This document shows positions 41,391 to 54,900 of a DNA stretch of 64,000 nt, piece after piece (positions within the stretch are counted from its first letter, which is position 1; every line of letters begins with the position of its first letter). This stretch comes from Xiphydria camelus. Its lineage: Eukaryota; Arthropoda; Insecta; Hymenoptera; Xiphydriidae. The position numbers and the translations under genes are program-made. Under the pieces are notes generated by a model. That model had not been told where the DNA came from. It searched no databases and saw only the letters and a program-made list of their open reading frames with translations. Where the stretch lies: positions 23,681,546-23,745,545 of the forward strand of contig OY783199.1 of assembly GCA_963678675.1 (NCBI GenBank). The letters are read 5' to 3'.

Positions 41391-42595
41391 ACAGGGTGGA
41401 CCAGGTTAAACGTCATTTTGTTTTATATGTGATAGAACAACAACAAAAAAGTAGACTTTCATAAGAAAATTTTTTTCAAAAATGTTTCCTAACAAAGAGA
41501 TACAGGGTGTCAAAGTTTCGAAAAAAAAATGGTTTTCTCATTATAACTTCTAAACTACTTGATCGATTTCCATGAAATTTCGCACACAGGCTAATGTAGA
41601 ACAGCTCTAAGCAATAATTAAATAACTTTTTAAAATTCTCCAGTGGCGTAGATACTGGGGGCCGGTACCCCCCTTTCTCCCTTCCCAATCTTCGGCGCCA
41701 CTGGATTTTTTGCAAAGAAAATTTAATTATTGGATTCCCCGTTTAATTTAAAGAAAAAAATCTCAAAAACGAAGTCACAAATCAAAAATTTGCAAGGGTG
41801 ATTTTTTTTAAAATTAAACGAGGAATCCAATAATTAAATTTTCTTTGCAAAACATCCAGTGGCGCCGAAAATTGGAAAGGGGGAAAGGGGAGTACCGAAC
41901 CCCAGTATCTACGCCACTGGAGAATTTTTTAAAATTATTTAATTATTACTTAGAGCTATGACATTAGCCTGTGTGCGAAATTTCATGGAAATCGATCAAG
42001 TAGTTTAGAAGTTATGATGAGAAAACCATTTTTTTTCGAAACTTTGACACCCTATATCTTTGTTAGGAAACATTTTTGAACAAAATTTTCTCATGAGAAT
42101 CTATTTTTTTTGTTGCTCTATCACATATCACAATTAATGGAGTTCAACCTAACTTTGGCCTGCTCGCAACCCTATGAATTAAAATAAATATCTCAAAACG
42201 AAGCCATAAATCAAAAATTTGCAAGGGTGATTTTTTTCTCTAAATTAAACGGGGAATCCAATAATTAAATTTTCTTTTCAAAATATCCAGTGGCGCCGAA
42301 GATTGGGAGGGGGAAAGGGGGGTACCGGCCCCTAGTATCTACGTCACTGGAGAATTTTTAAAAATTATTTAATTATTGCTTAGAGCTGTTCTACATTAGC
42401 CTGTGTGCGAAATTTCATGGAAATCGATCAAGTAGTTTAGAAGTTATAATGAGAAAACCATTTTTTTTTCGAAACTTTTACACCCTGTATCTTTGTTAGG
42501 AAACATTTTTGAAAAAAATTTTCTTATTAAAGAGTACTTTTTTTTTTGTTCTATCACATATAAAAAAATTACGTTTAACCTGGTCCACCCTGTAT
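41391..42595. mobile_element. Three-part palindromic element with TACAGGGTGGACCAGG ends
   Basis: ACAGGGTGGACCAGGTTAAA at the left is inverted at the right (ACCTGGTCCACCCTGTA). Between them a block of about 350 bp (ATACAGGGTGTCAAAGTTTC ... CCAGTGGCGTAGATACTGGG) occurs three times: direct (41400-41760), inverted (about 41800-42130) and inverted again (42180-42560). No protein is encoded. The arrangement points to repeated fold-back rearrangement. Confidence 0.8.
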
Positions 42596-42599
42596 AAGT

Positions 42600-43680
42600 G
42601 TTTTCTGATGCAAAGCTGAGACAAAAATGACGCTATAAAAAAGTGGATCCTTCTAGCATTCACTTATTAGTTGCAATTGTCACAGAAGACTTCAAAATGC
42701 GAGAATAGATATTATAGTGGCCTGTCTAACGAACAAAAGGGACGCGGGCTGATGCAGGTATAAAAGAGGAGTTCGCTTCCATTTTTCACGAAAAGGATAC
42801 AGCTCCTCGTTTTTCTCGCTATCCACTACCCCCGGAGGTCTGTTAATTAATATAATTTTCTAACCGGTTTGAACGGGGGTTTCTAGGATTACAAAGGGGA
42901 ACGAGTTTATCCTTCACTGGTCATCTGGAAATCAAAATCCAGCACTACTACTATAGTTAAGGCAAAAAATATACTAGCGGGATATATTTCGCATACACTG
43001 CACTCTCAATTTTAGCGCCGTTCGATTTCAGCGGCGTCCCCAACTGTGCTGCCCCCACTTTGGTCGCTCGCTGTGAAGGGAATTGCACTGATATTGCATC
43101 AAGACTCTCCAACATGAAGCATACATGTACCCCTACCATTCACTAGCAACGCCTTTAAAGGCATATCCGATTTCAGCGGTAGTCTCCCGCGAGTACCGCT
43201 AAAATAGGGGATACAGTGTACACATCGAATGCCCCTTGGCAAACCAGTTAAGTGCAATCAAGTTATTTTTCCTTGTTTCAATTTTGATTTCGTTTTACCC
43301 GTATTTGGGACTATGAATCTGATGGATTCTAGTAGATATTAATCTACATGATCCTTACGTCAATCAAATTCTAGTAGAACATTCAAACATTATATTAGGA
43401 AATTACCCTGTCCTGAAACACCTACCAAGTATTCGAAGATATGCACCGCAGTAAGATTGATTGCGTATAGTCCTAGGGGCGGCTGTGTAACTCTCCCGAA
43501 TCCTTCTTCCATCGATTCAACAATAAACGTTCATCTTCTCCCATTCGACCCGAAGCGTTCATTAATTTGTCATAATATTTAATGTTCATAAAATTCATAG
43601 TTGAATTTTAACGATTGGTCCTATCGCGAGACATTAGACTATAATAAAATTAGTAACCATACATTTAGTAAGATAAGTAA
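42600..43680. other. Intergenic DNA, nothing recognised
   Basis: No domain, element end or repeat stood out. Confidence 0.45.
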
Positions 43681-44136
43681 GGCTGCGTCCACATTTGTGA
43701 CATTTAACCGTGACATTTCTCCGTGACCGTGTCAGTAAAGGTGCTTCCACAATTGTGCGTGACATTGTGTCGGACAGGACTGCGTGGCACCGTGACAGGA
43801 CTTGTTACGCTAAATGTAGACGGTTTCGGTACTGTCACGCATTAATGACACGTGTCACGAGCCGATCCGAGAGTGGATCGGCTCGTGACATGTGTCATTA
43901 ATGCGTGACAGTACACGTACCAGCGTCCACATTTGTGACATTTAATCGTGACATTTCTCCGTGACCGTGTCAGCAACGCGTGTCAGTACCGAGACCGTCC
44001 ACATTTAGCGTAACAAGTCCTATCGCGATGCCACGCAGCCCTGTCCGACACAATGTCACGCACAATTGTGGCGCACCTTTACTGACACGGTCACGGAGAC
44101 ATGTCACGGTTAAATGTCACAAATGTGGACGCAGCC
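43681..44136. mobile_element. PIF/Harbinger-like MITE flanked by TAA
   Basis: A 456-bp element flanked by TAA on both sides (43678-43680, 44137-44139). The inverted ends begin GGCTGCGTCCACATTTGTGA and pairing runs through most of the element. Motifs like GTGACATTTNNCCGTGACA repeat internally. A perfect inner palindrome, GAGCCGATCC/GGATCGGCTC, sits at about 43859-43887. Confidence 0.85.
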
Positions 44137-44139
44137 TAA

Positions 44140-45640
44140 CGAGAAGAGTGGTAAAGGTCTTTGAAATTTTTCGAGTAAATTCAATACCACTTATAAACGG
44201 GAACACTTACTACGTGTAATAAATGACTGTTTTATGGCGCGTGTATTAACGGTTTAATGGTAAACAGCGCAGGTTTAGTCTAGTTATTTCTCTTTGCTTT
44301 AAATTTGGCATCGTTTGGACGGCGTTCGGGATTCTAATTCTAGTATGTAAATATTAGTCTCCCATAATTCTTGTATAAAGTAAAATTTTTGATGTACTAT
44401 CCAATAATCCCTCGAGTTAAGTACAAGAAATAACCCTAACGCGTGTATTACTTGGTCGATTTGCGCAAGACATTCGGCATATCCGAGAGGAGGAGCAGCA
44501 GGAGAAGCGCGCGAAGTAAGCGCTCAGGGGATACTCGGGGCTAGAAACCTTTGAGCAAGTTCGGTCGTAAGGGTACGCGCGCTCAGTTCGATAAGTCGCA
44601 AGTATTTTCGGCGCGGATGAGTCCGGTTTGACGGGTTGGCGTGCCCTCTTTATCGATTATTTCGCTCGGCACCGGCAACATTTAAAGCGTTATTAGCCGC
44701 GACGCGTTCAGCTCCTCTCGAACTTCACACTCGCGAACACGGAGGAGAGAATATGCCAATTAAAATCCTTCCCCACCCATAACACATCCTCCCCAACCAG
44801 TCGGAGTCAAGCCAACAGCAGCAACGTGGTGTGGTGGTCGCAAGAGGAGTCAACGACTCTCCTTTTCTCCCACTTCCCCTCCACCTTTCCTACACCCTCT
44901 CGCGTTCTCTCCCGTCATCGCCGTGCTGAGATGATATTCTCTCGCGCGATTTCTTCCAGAATTATACCGCGCGTTTTCTCTCGCGTGGCACTTATCGTCG
45001 TGTGCCGACGCATCATCTCACCGCGAACCTACGATTGAGGTCTTCAATTGCTTATTGCTCCGTTTTATGCACATATAATGACGGAACAACACGACCGCGC
45101 GGGTGCTCTCCGATCGCGGAGCACCTGCAGGTTCACGGTCGAATCGATGACTCTACTGCGAGAAATCAAATCTTTTCCCGTGCTGTTTCCGAAAGTCGGG
45201 AATCCATGCTAATAAAACACGTGGATCGTTACCTGGCGACATTAGAATGACCCCGCAACTACGCGAGGCACCGTGCAGAAATACTCGCGTACCTACATCT
45301 GCCTACGAATTGCCAGACGCAAGAAACCGATCCGCTATAAATCGTCGGGAATTTACTCTGTGTGCGGGATCTATCGGATGTTCGTTAACTATATGCGTAT
45401 AATACATCCGCGAGAAACAATTTGCATATCGCGCTCGGTAGCGGAGAATCGCTCTCTTGGCTAATCCTCTCCTGCGAAGACGCCAAGGAGTGTTCACGCG
45501 GAGTAGGCATCGCGTATCGCGTGAGGACGGATGTGTATCGCGCGAATCGCCGCGCGCGGACAGAGTTAAAGAAAGAAGAAGGAATGCGACGTCCTGGGTG
45601 AACTCGCCGGGGGCAGCGGGCGCGAGCGCCAAGAGGAGGG
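44140..45640. other. Region upstream of the protease gene
   Basis: AT-rich to about 44440, then becoming GC- and CpG-richer toward the protease start. ORFs here (e.g. 45303-45665 minus) show no domain features. It may contain regulatory DNA for the protease, but no specific site is recognised. Confidence 0.4.
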
Positions 45641-45644
45641 CGAG

Positions 45645-45690
45645 CCCGTTATAAGCCCGAGCCACGGCTATTCAGCGGCTTAGCAGCTTA
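45645..45690 (+). promoter_or_regulatory. Candidate core promoter of the clip protease gene
   Basis: A TATA-like TTATAAG at about 45649-45655 is followed by TTCAGC (initiator-like) at about 45671, roughly 20-25 bp downstream and about 140 bp before the proposed ATG. Motif-based inference only. Confidence 0.4.
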
Positions 45691-45810
45691 GTGCCTGCCT
45701 TTGCGGTCGTTCCGGTCCTAAATTTCCGTGCCGGTCTTCCGTCGCAGTCGGTCCGTTCATTCCATCTGTTTACACCCTTCGCGAGAAGTGAAAAAAGCTC
45801 GGTGGCGAGA

Positions 45811-45970
45811 ATGCGCTGCGGGCGGACAGAGGAGACGGTGACCGTCGCGACGATGGCGACGACACTCGTCTTTCTCCTGGTGCTCATCGATTTCGGCCCG
45901 ACAGCAGCGGGAACAGCGACGGAGGAGAACGATTGCCGCGATTCAGCAGACGACGTCGTAGTCATCGAAG
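45811..45970 (+). CDS. Clip protease exon 1: signal peptide
   Basis: It opens MRCGRTEETVTVATMATTLV and is hydrophobic up to GPTAAG, a plausible signal-peptidase site, followed by an acidic stretch. The donor is GAAG|GTAAGT, phase 1. The second in-frame Met (45853) is an equally good start. Confidence 0.8.
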
Positions 45971-48900
45971 GTAAGTTGTCGCATCAATACGTTCGTTCTG
46001 TATTCGGTCAACGGAAGTCCTCGAGTCGTCGCGTGTGTTGCGTGTACCGTGTGTATGGTCGGTCAGCGAACTCCGTGAGCGTGCGCGCGCGCACGCCTAC
46101 TAAAGATGTGAAGTCGTTGCTGCTTCTTATGTCGCGTACATTACGCGTGGGGATATATACCCAGTGTATCGTAATTCTTGAGGATAGTCGTAAGCAAAGC
46201 AACGTGGAAACGCTCTAAGAAATTCACTTCCGCTTCGCCGGAGAACCGTTCTCTTTCCGAAGAAATTCTTTATGCTGCGAGAAGAAGAGTCCGATTGTCG
46301 CTAATAGAAATGCTTGGCTAGGTAATGTCAACGGGAAAACTGCCATTTTTTTTAGTACAATAATTTTGTTGAGAGTGTAAAATTGTTTTAGCGTCATCAT
46401 TAACCTTTTGGGGATGTGTTAGGGGCGGTCTTGAGGGATTAAGATAAAAGCACAATTCGCATGTCATCTCCATCCTTACATCAGTACTATGTATCTACCT
46501 ATACATAACCGCTGACAGGAGAAAAGTTACAGAGAGAGACTCTAGTGATTCTGATCCCATTGTCGACGACGAAGACGGAAGCTCGTTGGTATTCCCACGA
46601 GGGACTTGTGTATTGCGCGCTATTGATGTTATGTCGATGCAATGAGTAGATAGGTTATGTTGATATCTTGTTGATTTCTTTGAGCGCAGCTGCCAAGGAC
46701 CAGAAATTCCTAGGCGGATCAAGGGAAAGTCGAAACGCTATTTGGGCCCCGCACGCCGCCAACGGAGGATCGTGCCTCACCTCGAAGGGTGAGCTTGGCC
46801 GATGCGCCACTTTTAGAGAGTGCTACCCTTATTTCAAGATTCCCGACCTCGGGGCTCTTGATGGATGGATTTTGGGCGTCTACGACACCTGCAGTTTTAT
46901 GCGCGACGATGGACGTATGGGCTTCGGGGTCTGCTGCTCCAATGCGAACCCTTTCGTTACTCCCGCACCGACCGAAGGCTCCGCCGGAGATCCCATCATT
47001 GAGGAACCTCAGGTTAATAGTCACATCTCTCCCATTCACTTTATGTTTGGACAGAATTTACGACTTGATCCAATATAGTAGATTTACATACCTACATCTC
47101 TATGTAATGTAGATTCGACCCCTTAAGGCAATAATGACGCGAGCATATACCGGGTGTTTTCGAAGATGGGGCATATAGGAGACATGTGAGTGTGAGTAGA
47201 AACGTCGATTAAACCGGAGTAAACGCATAAAAGTTTCTATGTCGCACCCTTGAACTGGACAAGTTCGAGAAGGGCAGAAAATGAGCGACAGGGAGGCTCT
47301 TATGCGTCATCCAGATTAATCAGTGTTCTCAAACGCACTCGCATACTCCTTATATGCCTCATCCTCGGAGATACCTGGTAGATGTACGGGGTGTTTCCGA
47401 AGAAGCTTGACATAGGAGATACGCAAGTGCGAGAGAGAATATGTGGCGGGCGCATAAGAGCCTCTCTGTTGCACAACTTCCAACTGGACCAGGCTAGGGA
47501 AATATGTGACAGAGAGGCTCTTATGCACCCGCCATATATTCTCTCTCGCACTTGTGTGTCTCCTATATAAAGCTTTCTCAAAAACACCTCGTTTTTAGCA
47601 ATCGGTAAGGTAAAAGGGGCAAACATTGACACCACTTTACTTACAGGTCTAAAATATATCTATTGCAAACCGAAGTTATCAGATTTGATCATGTATGCAC
47701 AAGCAAGCCTGACTCTCTCTTTATACGATATAAGACGCATTTTATTTTACTACTTATCATTTTGAACAATGTTTAAAAAAAATAAAGTCAGATGTCAATC
47801 TTACCCTATATTCTGTTTAAGATTGACACCTGTTAAAATTTTCGTCTATACTGCATGCAATCGGCTAAAAATCTCAATTTTTGTTTATTACATTCCAAAA
47901 TTGACATCAGTTGGTGATTTTGTATAGAGATTAAATTATAATAGTCATTTTATTTATAAATTTTTGCCACTTTAAAAAGACCTAAAGTACAACGATATTT
48001 CTAAAAGTTTTCTCCGTCGAAAATAGGACATGTGCACGCCTACGTGAAAACTTAACGACACTGAATCAGGTGATCATTATGATAAGCGCTGATATTCACG
48101 CGCGGCGTCAGGTGGCGGTTCATATGCGGTATTTATAAAAGTAGACACAAGAACAGTATTATACGAGTTATTAGCAGAAAGTAATAAGATTCAGAAAATG
48201 TTTCAATGTTAACCCAGTGTCAATGTTGGTCCGCGTTACCCTATACTTTAGGTCACACTAATGAATCGTAATTTGTATTTAACATCCTGATATATATGCA
48301 TAAAAGTACACGAAAAGAAGAGTTTATTGCAGAATAATGGAAATCTAATATCCAATAATCAAATCTTTATTACGTACAGGGACAAATAAATATTTATTAC
48401 TGAGTACAAAATCAATATAGCTGTGGGTATTTAATAAGTTTAAAAAACTCCGAAGTTATTATTGATTAATGAACAAAGTTATTGTGGGGTATTAATTGTT
48501 TGGTATTAAAAAAGATCAGATTGCGCCCTCTGAGTCGAATGTAACCCTATTTGTTTTTTCATCGCAAACCGGTCACCCATCGAAATTCTGATCTTGCTCT
48601 GATCGCTGCTTAACTTCGTTGATCGGCCGGTATCTTAGAGTCCTCATCCGCTACGTGCTTCTGTGTAATATTGTACATGCTACATTTTTTTCATATATTG
48701 TAGAGCTCACAATGTCCATAATAATCTGAGATATAGTCGAAGATCTTATAATAAATTTTAAAGGATAGGTTAAAAAAGTTTTCCACAGATTGTTTTTTTC
48801 TTTCATTAGGGAACGTTCTCGTAATACTAGGGCGCAACATTGGGAACTTGGCTGATTTTAAAAGTAGTTCTCTATGTGTTGCATTCAAAATATGTAACGG

Positions 48901-51900
48901 AGTTAACCCAGAAGGAACGATTTACAGTGGTTCAGAAAGCCAATTTAGCTTATCGAAATTCTTTAACGAAAAGCTAAGGAACTTCTTTCTCAGTGAAGTC
49001 TCATTACATGTGTAGAGTAGGGTTATTTATCTATAAATTTAATGTTAATTCATAAAAAAATTTTAATGTTTGTATTTATAAAAAATTATTTATAGAATCA
49101 TAAAAACGTTCATGAAATAATTTGAATGTAAAAGTAATAATTGAATAAAATAAAAGTAATTAATTTTATTTGTTTATACGCATTAGTAAATGAGTAAGCG
49201 CCTTCTGAAGTTTGCTGTTTGTAGACTGCGGGCTCATGACGCAAAGTTGTACTATTCTCATCATACGGTAAGGTGTTTCTGTTGCAAATTGGTACAAAAT
49301 AGATCGTATGACCCCAAGGTATGTAGATTTTTTGCAATAGTTACTTACATTAATAGTTTAGACTTGTCGCTGTGTGTGTTTCTCTATGTATATAAGTTTG
49401 ACATGAGCTATACTATTCGGAAGGTAACGGAAGGAGCTATTCGGGCTTGCATGTGCTTCTACTACTCTTACTGTAATAGATGCAACGTAAACTAAAACCT
49501 GCATTAACCTGCTTTTTTTTGTATTTCCATTTACAGTGGTTGTGGGCTGTTCCGTCGCACGAGAGAGAGATTGATGGTTTTCTACACAACCTGTTCCAGG
49601 GAATACACGCCAGCGTAGTGGGTTGCATATCGGTTATCCGCCTGGCGCCGTACACAGGCGCATGGCACTTGCAGCGGATCGGAGGCGTCAACCGATATGC
49701 AACCCGCTACGCTGGCGTGTATTCCCTGGAACGGGTTGTGTAGAAAACCATCAATCTCTCTCGTGCGACGGAACAGCCCACAACCACTGGAAATGAAAAT
49801 ACAAAAAAAAGCAGGTTAAAGCAGGTTTTAGTTTACGTTGCATCTATTACAGTAAGAGTAGTAGAAGCACATGCAAGCCCGAATAGCTCCTTCCGTTACC
49901 TTCCGAATAGTATAGCTCATGTCAAACTTATATACATAGAGAAACACACACAGCGACAAGTCTAAACTCTATTAATGTAAGTAACTATTGCAAAAAATCT
50001 ACATACCTTGGGGTCATACGATCTATTTTGTACCAATTTGCAACAGAAGCACCTTACCGTATGATGAGAATAGTACAACTTTGCGTCATGAGCCCGCAGT
50101 CTACAAACAGCAAACTTCAGAAGGCGCTTACTCATTTACTAATGCGTATAAACAAATAAAATGAATTACTTTTAATTTATCCAATTATTACTTTTACATT
50201 CAAATTATTTCATGAACATTTTTATGAATTAACATTAAATTTATAGATAAATAACCCTACTACACACGTAATGAGACTTCACTGAGAAAGAGAAGTTCCT
50301 TAGTTTTTCGATAACGAATTAAGATAAGCTAAATTGGTTTTCTGAATCACTGTGCTTTTTTTAGGTTAGCGTACTACTGGGCAATGTCGAAACAACACTG
50401 TCAAAATTTACAAAACAGATTGATTAGACGGTAATAAATATCGTTTTGTCCTTGTACGTAATATCAATTTTAATACCGAGTAATACAAGTTTATTTGTGA
50501 TAGCTAAATTTGTATTTCTCTTGTTAGTAAATGCAGTTTAACTAAATATGGAGTGAAATTCTTAGTAAATTAAACGGTTACACTCTAAATCAATGGCTGA
50601 TATTAATATTCCAATCAGTCATGGTATTACACATTTTTTAAAAAATAACAAATACATTCGAAACGAGAATTATACACGAAAAAGTACATTAGATCCATTG
50701 CAGCACTCGCGCCTATAGATTTGAATTTAAACGTTGCTTGAATGCTATCGGAAAGCCCGTAAAATGGTTCGCGGACGGCTACACATTATTTACGTAATAC
50801 ACCCGATGCCAGAGCGGCGCGGAGGTAATAACAATTAACTTTATCTTACTGTTAGAAAGTCAATTCCGACGATTTTCACCTGTTAGTCTCGTTTCGCAAA
50901 CGTTGCTGTTCATTCCTTTTTGTTGCCTATTGGTGGACCATGCTACACTGAGAAAAAAAAAGTAGCCGACAAAATAATTTTGTTGAGTCAATTTGATAAC
51001 ATAAAAAAATATTTATTGGATTATCCAAATGTTTATCTCTGCCATCAAAGTTTTCGTGAAATCAACCAAAGAATTTTGCGATTCCAAAAAAATATTTTGT
51101 TCGCTCGTATTCATTCAAAATATTTTGTTAGCCCAACCAAGAGTTCTATCAGTGCACGAAAGAGCCAAATACCAGCCCAGCCACCTACTCGATTCCACGT
51201 AAAGGATCTAGCAGGATAAGCTCATGAAATTTACACCCGTATAAATTATACCGCCTAGGTACCTACCTACCTACTGAATTCATAACACAGGCCGACGTTT
51301 TGAAACTTTTTAAAAGTTACAAAAAGAAAACTCACTGTTTCTGACTAATTTTGGGTCGCTGAATGCGAATATGATAGTCATTTTCCTTTATTAGCTCGTA
51401 TTTTGTGTAACGCATATAGTTGCCAATTTTACCATACAATTTACTCGGAAAAATGAACTATTATCAAGGTTACCAGCTAAAAAACTATTTATTGTGTCAG
51501 TATATTAGCATTACATACAGAATATTTTACAATATCTACTTTAATAAAAATGTAAATAAAACCATCAGTTTTACTTCTTCCCTTTATATATATAACGCCG
51601 GATCATCTCTTTTCACCGACCAGCAATAGTCTCCCATCATCGCAGGGTCCCAACGTCTTTGATATTGAGTTCCATCGTTCTTATGTCCTTGTGAAAACGC
51701 TCTCCCATTTCGTCGCTAACATCTCCAAGATTTTCCGAAAAGAAGTTGAGGTGTGAGTGAAGAAAGTGGATTTTCAAAGACATGCCATATCCTAAAGCTT
51801 CATATACGACCAGAAGTTGCTACTCCAGAGCTTCGTAATTTTTATCTTTATTTTTGCCTAAAAAACCTTTAATAACTGACAAAAGCACGCCATGCATCTA

Positions 51901-54900
51901 ACTCTTTTTCGTTTAAACTCTGTTTAAACAATTTATCATGCATCAGTTTGCGAATATCAGGTCCTATAAAAATTCCTTCCTCTAATTTAGTATCACTTAA
52001 TTTTGGAAAGAACTGCCTAAGGTAACTAAATCTTTCACCCTCTTTATCAATAGCTTTGACAAAATTCTTCATGAGGCCCAACTTAATATGAAGAGGTGGC
52101 AGCAGTATCTTGGCTAGATCGACCAGAGGCTCATACTTGATATTGTTGGTACCGGACTTAAATGACTCTCTAGGGGGCCACTCGTTTTGTAAGAAATGTT
52201 TTGTTGTAGCTCTTGAGTCCCAGAAATACAAAAAACAACAGAATACTGTAAATCCACCACACACGTGTCAAGCGTTTAAAGTAGCGCAACACGGCAGGTA
52301 AAATAATCACGAATTTCTCTCTCCCCCGTCCTCCTCATTATCTACTCTTCGTTATATAGATGGCAATGACAAAGTGCTTACGCCTTTTGCCCCCCAAATG
52401 ATATATAATATTTTGCTGATTTAAAGAACCATTGCCGAACCGGTTATTTTTATAAAAACTCAAGTCGACCATTAAAAATATAGTAAAAATGGTACCTACG
52501 CATAACACCAAATTACGAGCTAATCGAGTAAAACGGTTATCGTTTTCGTAATCAGCGACCCAAAATTAGTCGGTAATAGTGGTTCTCCGTTCTGTAACTA
52601 AACTGACGTCGGCCTGTGTAATCATTGGCCTTCAACATGAAAATTCTGTACAAGATTTCAGCTTCACAGCCTTTCTGATTACCAAAATAGCGTCAATAAA
52701 GCATTTTTCACTAAATAATTTTTTACCACCGTAAATTCTATAGGGAATCTTATATTTGAAAGATGTCCCTACTAATATATATATATATATATGAAGGGTC
52801 CAGTGGAAAAACGATGAGAGGGTCCATATTTCTAAAAGTTGAGAAACACGACATTTAAAGTTTCACAACGCACGGGAGTCCACTGTGCCGCCTATTTTCA
52901 ACCACAGTTTTTAGTGGAATCTCAGTGTTCGTCCACTGTAAGGTTTGATGTGTTGATACTTTACGTTACAAGCTAACACATGTCGCTAAAATATCGATTT
53001 CGAAAAAAATGGACCCTCATCGTTTTTCCACTGGACCCTTCATATAGATACATGGATATAAAATTGATCTAACTAGACTTGAAAAATGTTTCGTAATGCA
53101 TTTCAAGCCATACTTGATTAAGAAGAATGTACAAATATTAATGTAGTATTTTTCATGATGTAAAGTGACCATTTCAAAGATATTCTATAATTTGCATAAT
53201 TTTCCTAAACACTGCGCCAGCTTTAAAAGTAATAAAATTTGATTTCTTTTACTTTTTTCTAACCCATTAGGGCTATATTTTATTTGGAATTTGCATAATC
53301 TAATATTACATTAAGTTACATTACATTATGTAGAGTAAAACTTTGACATATACTCCCTCCTCCTCCCTCCTTTTCCTCCTAAAGAATAAAAATTATAAAG
53401 CAATATTCGTTGTTGCTAAAATTTGAATACATGGCCTATTTACTGCAATGTAATAATTTCTATATCACCTATAATAGAAAAATATAAATTAGATAAAACA
53501 AGTTCAAATATCCAAAGGAATAAAAAATTCCGTTATCGACGTTTTGGAGGATAGATGCTCATGCTTAGAAAGTAGATATCTTGGGTATCCGATAAGATTA
53601 AAAATTCATTTTAGGTGTATGAAAAACAAAAATAATTAAAAGTTCACTCCAGAACTATTATTGTCTTATTGAATCTGACAACTTCGCAATTCCTCTTTCG
53701 CTATTTATTCCTTTTTCCTTTAAAAATCATTAGTTACTAAATGTGTGAAAAAGCCGTTTTCTATTTTCCACGGAAAATTCTCCAATGAGAGAGAAAGACT
53801 GTCGGTGGGATAATCGCCTCACAAATAATTCTTCCGATATGCAAGATTATAATCTGATAGCAGTTATCGTTTTTCATCAGTGAACTCTGCCGATCCGCAA
53901 AAATTATTTTTACGTTGAATTTTTTTCTTTGTAGAATATTGTACAGACGTTATTTTAGCGGAGGCAATTTCACCTGAAATTAAAAATTATGTCGGCACAG
54001 TGAACATGATATCCATAAAGGCCAGACCAGTATACATCGTGGAAACGGCGGCATGCACATTTTCCGAAAAACTGCGCCGGCAGTGAAAGTGTTAAACGAG
54101 GATATCCTTGTAGTGGATGCCTGGTTAACTATACGGGTCCTTCATGTTCTCCGGGCCGCCTTGACAATTTTCCACGCGGGCTTGGCGTATTTTTTTACAT
54201 TTTTGATATATTTTTGGGGATATCGCTAGTTTTAAAAAAATCCTTTATAACTTATGAATCGACTTTTCTGTTTTGATATCCTCTGACAATTCAATATACT
54301 TTTGCATTGTCATAATTGTATCTATTTTGATCCATTAACCATCATTTCCGAGAGGATTGCATCAATTCTATGTTTAAATAAATTATTAACTTGCGTTTTT
54401 CAGTAATACCGTTACGGTTGAACATTCGACCCTTTAAGTCTATCCATAATCTTCAAATTTTTTCCATTTCTCCTCATTTTTCACAGTTTTTGAAATATTT
54501 TCAAACTTTTATAGTTTAAACAATTATCGATTCGTTCTGTTCGATGATGTTATCGTGAATCAACGTTCAACCCCCTTTATAAAACAAAATTTTCTCCGTT
54601 TCGCCGTATCTATCTCCCTTTCCGAGAGATTTACATTAATTTATTATTTAAACAAATTATTTACTCGTACTGTTTGGTAATAAAATTGTGGTGTAGGATC
54701 CGACTTCATACGTACCGTCTCAAAGTTTTCTCCTCTTCCTCGTATCTCTCATCGTTTCCAAGATATTTCCGTAAGTTTATTGTTTAAATAAATTACCGAT
54801 TCTCTTTCTACGGTAAAATTAATATGATTTAAAGTTCGACTCTCTCTCTTCGAAACCCTAATATTTTCACCGTTTTATCGTATCTCTTATCATTTCGAGA

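Noticed and set aside
45303..45665. 120-codon minus strand ORF before the protease
   Set aside because: GC-rich region next to a promoter. Arg/Ala-rich text without domain features, probably chance.
49190..49743. ORFs on both strands inside the 1.4-kb palindrome
   Set aside because: They mirror each other because of the inverted repeat and show no protein family features.
50920..51219. 99-codon + strand ORF
   Set aside because: AT-rich repeat text in a MITE-like segment with no recognisable domain.
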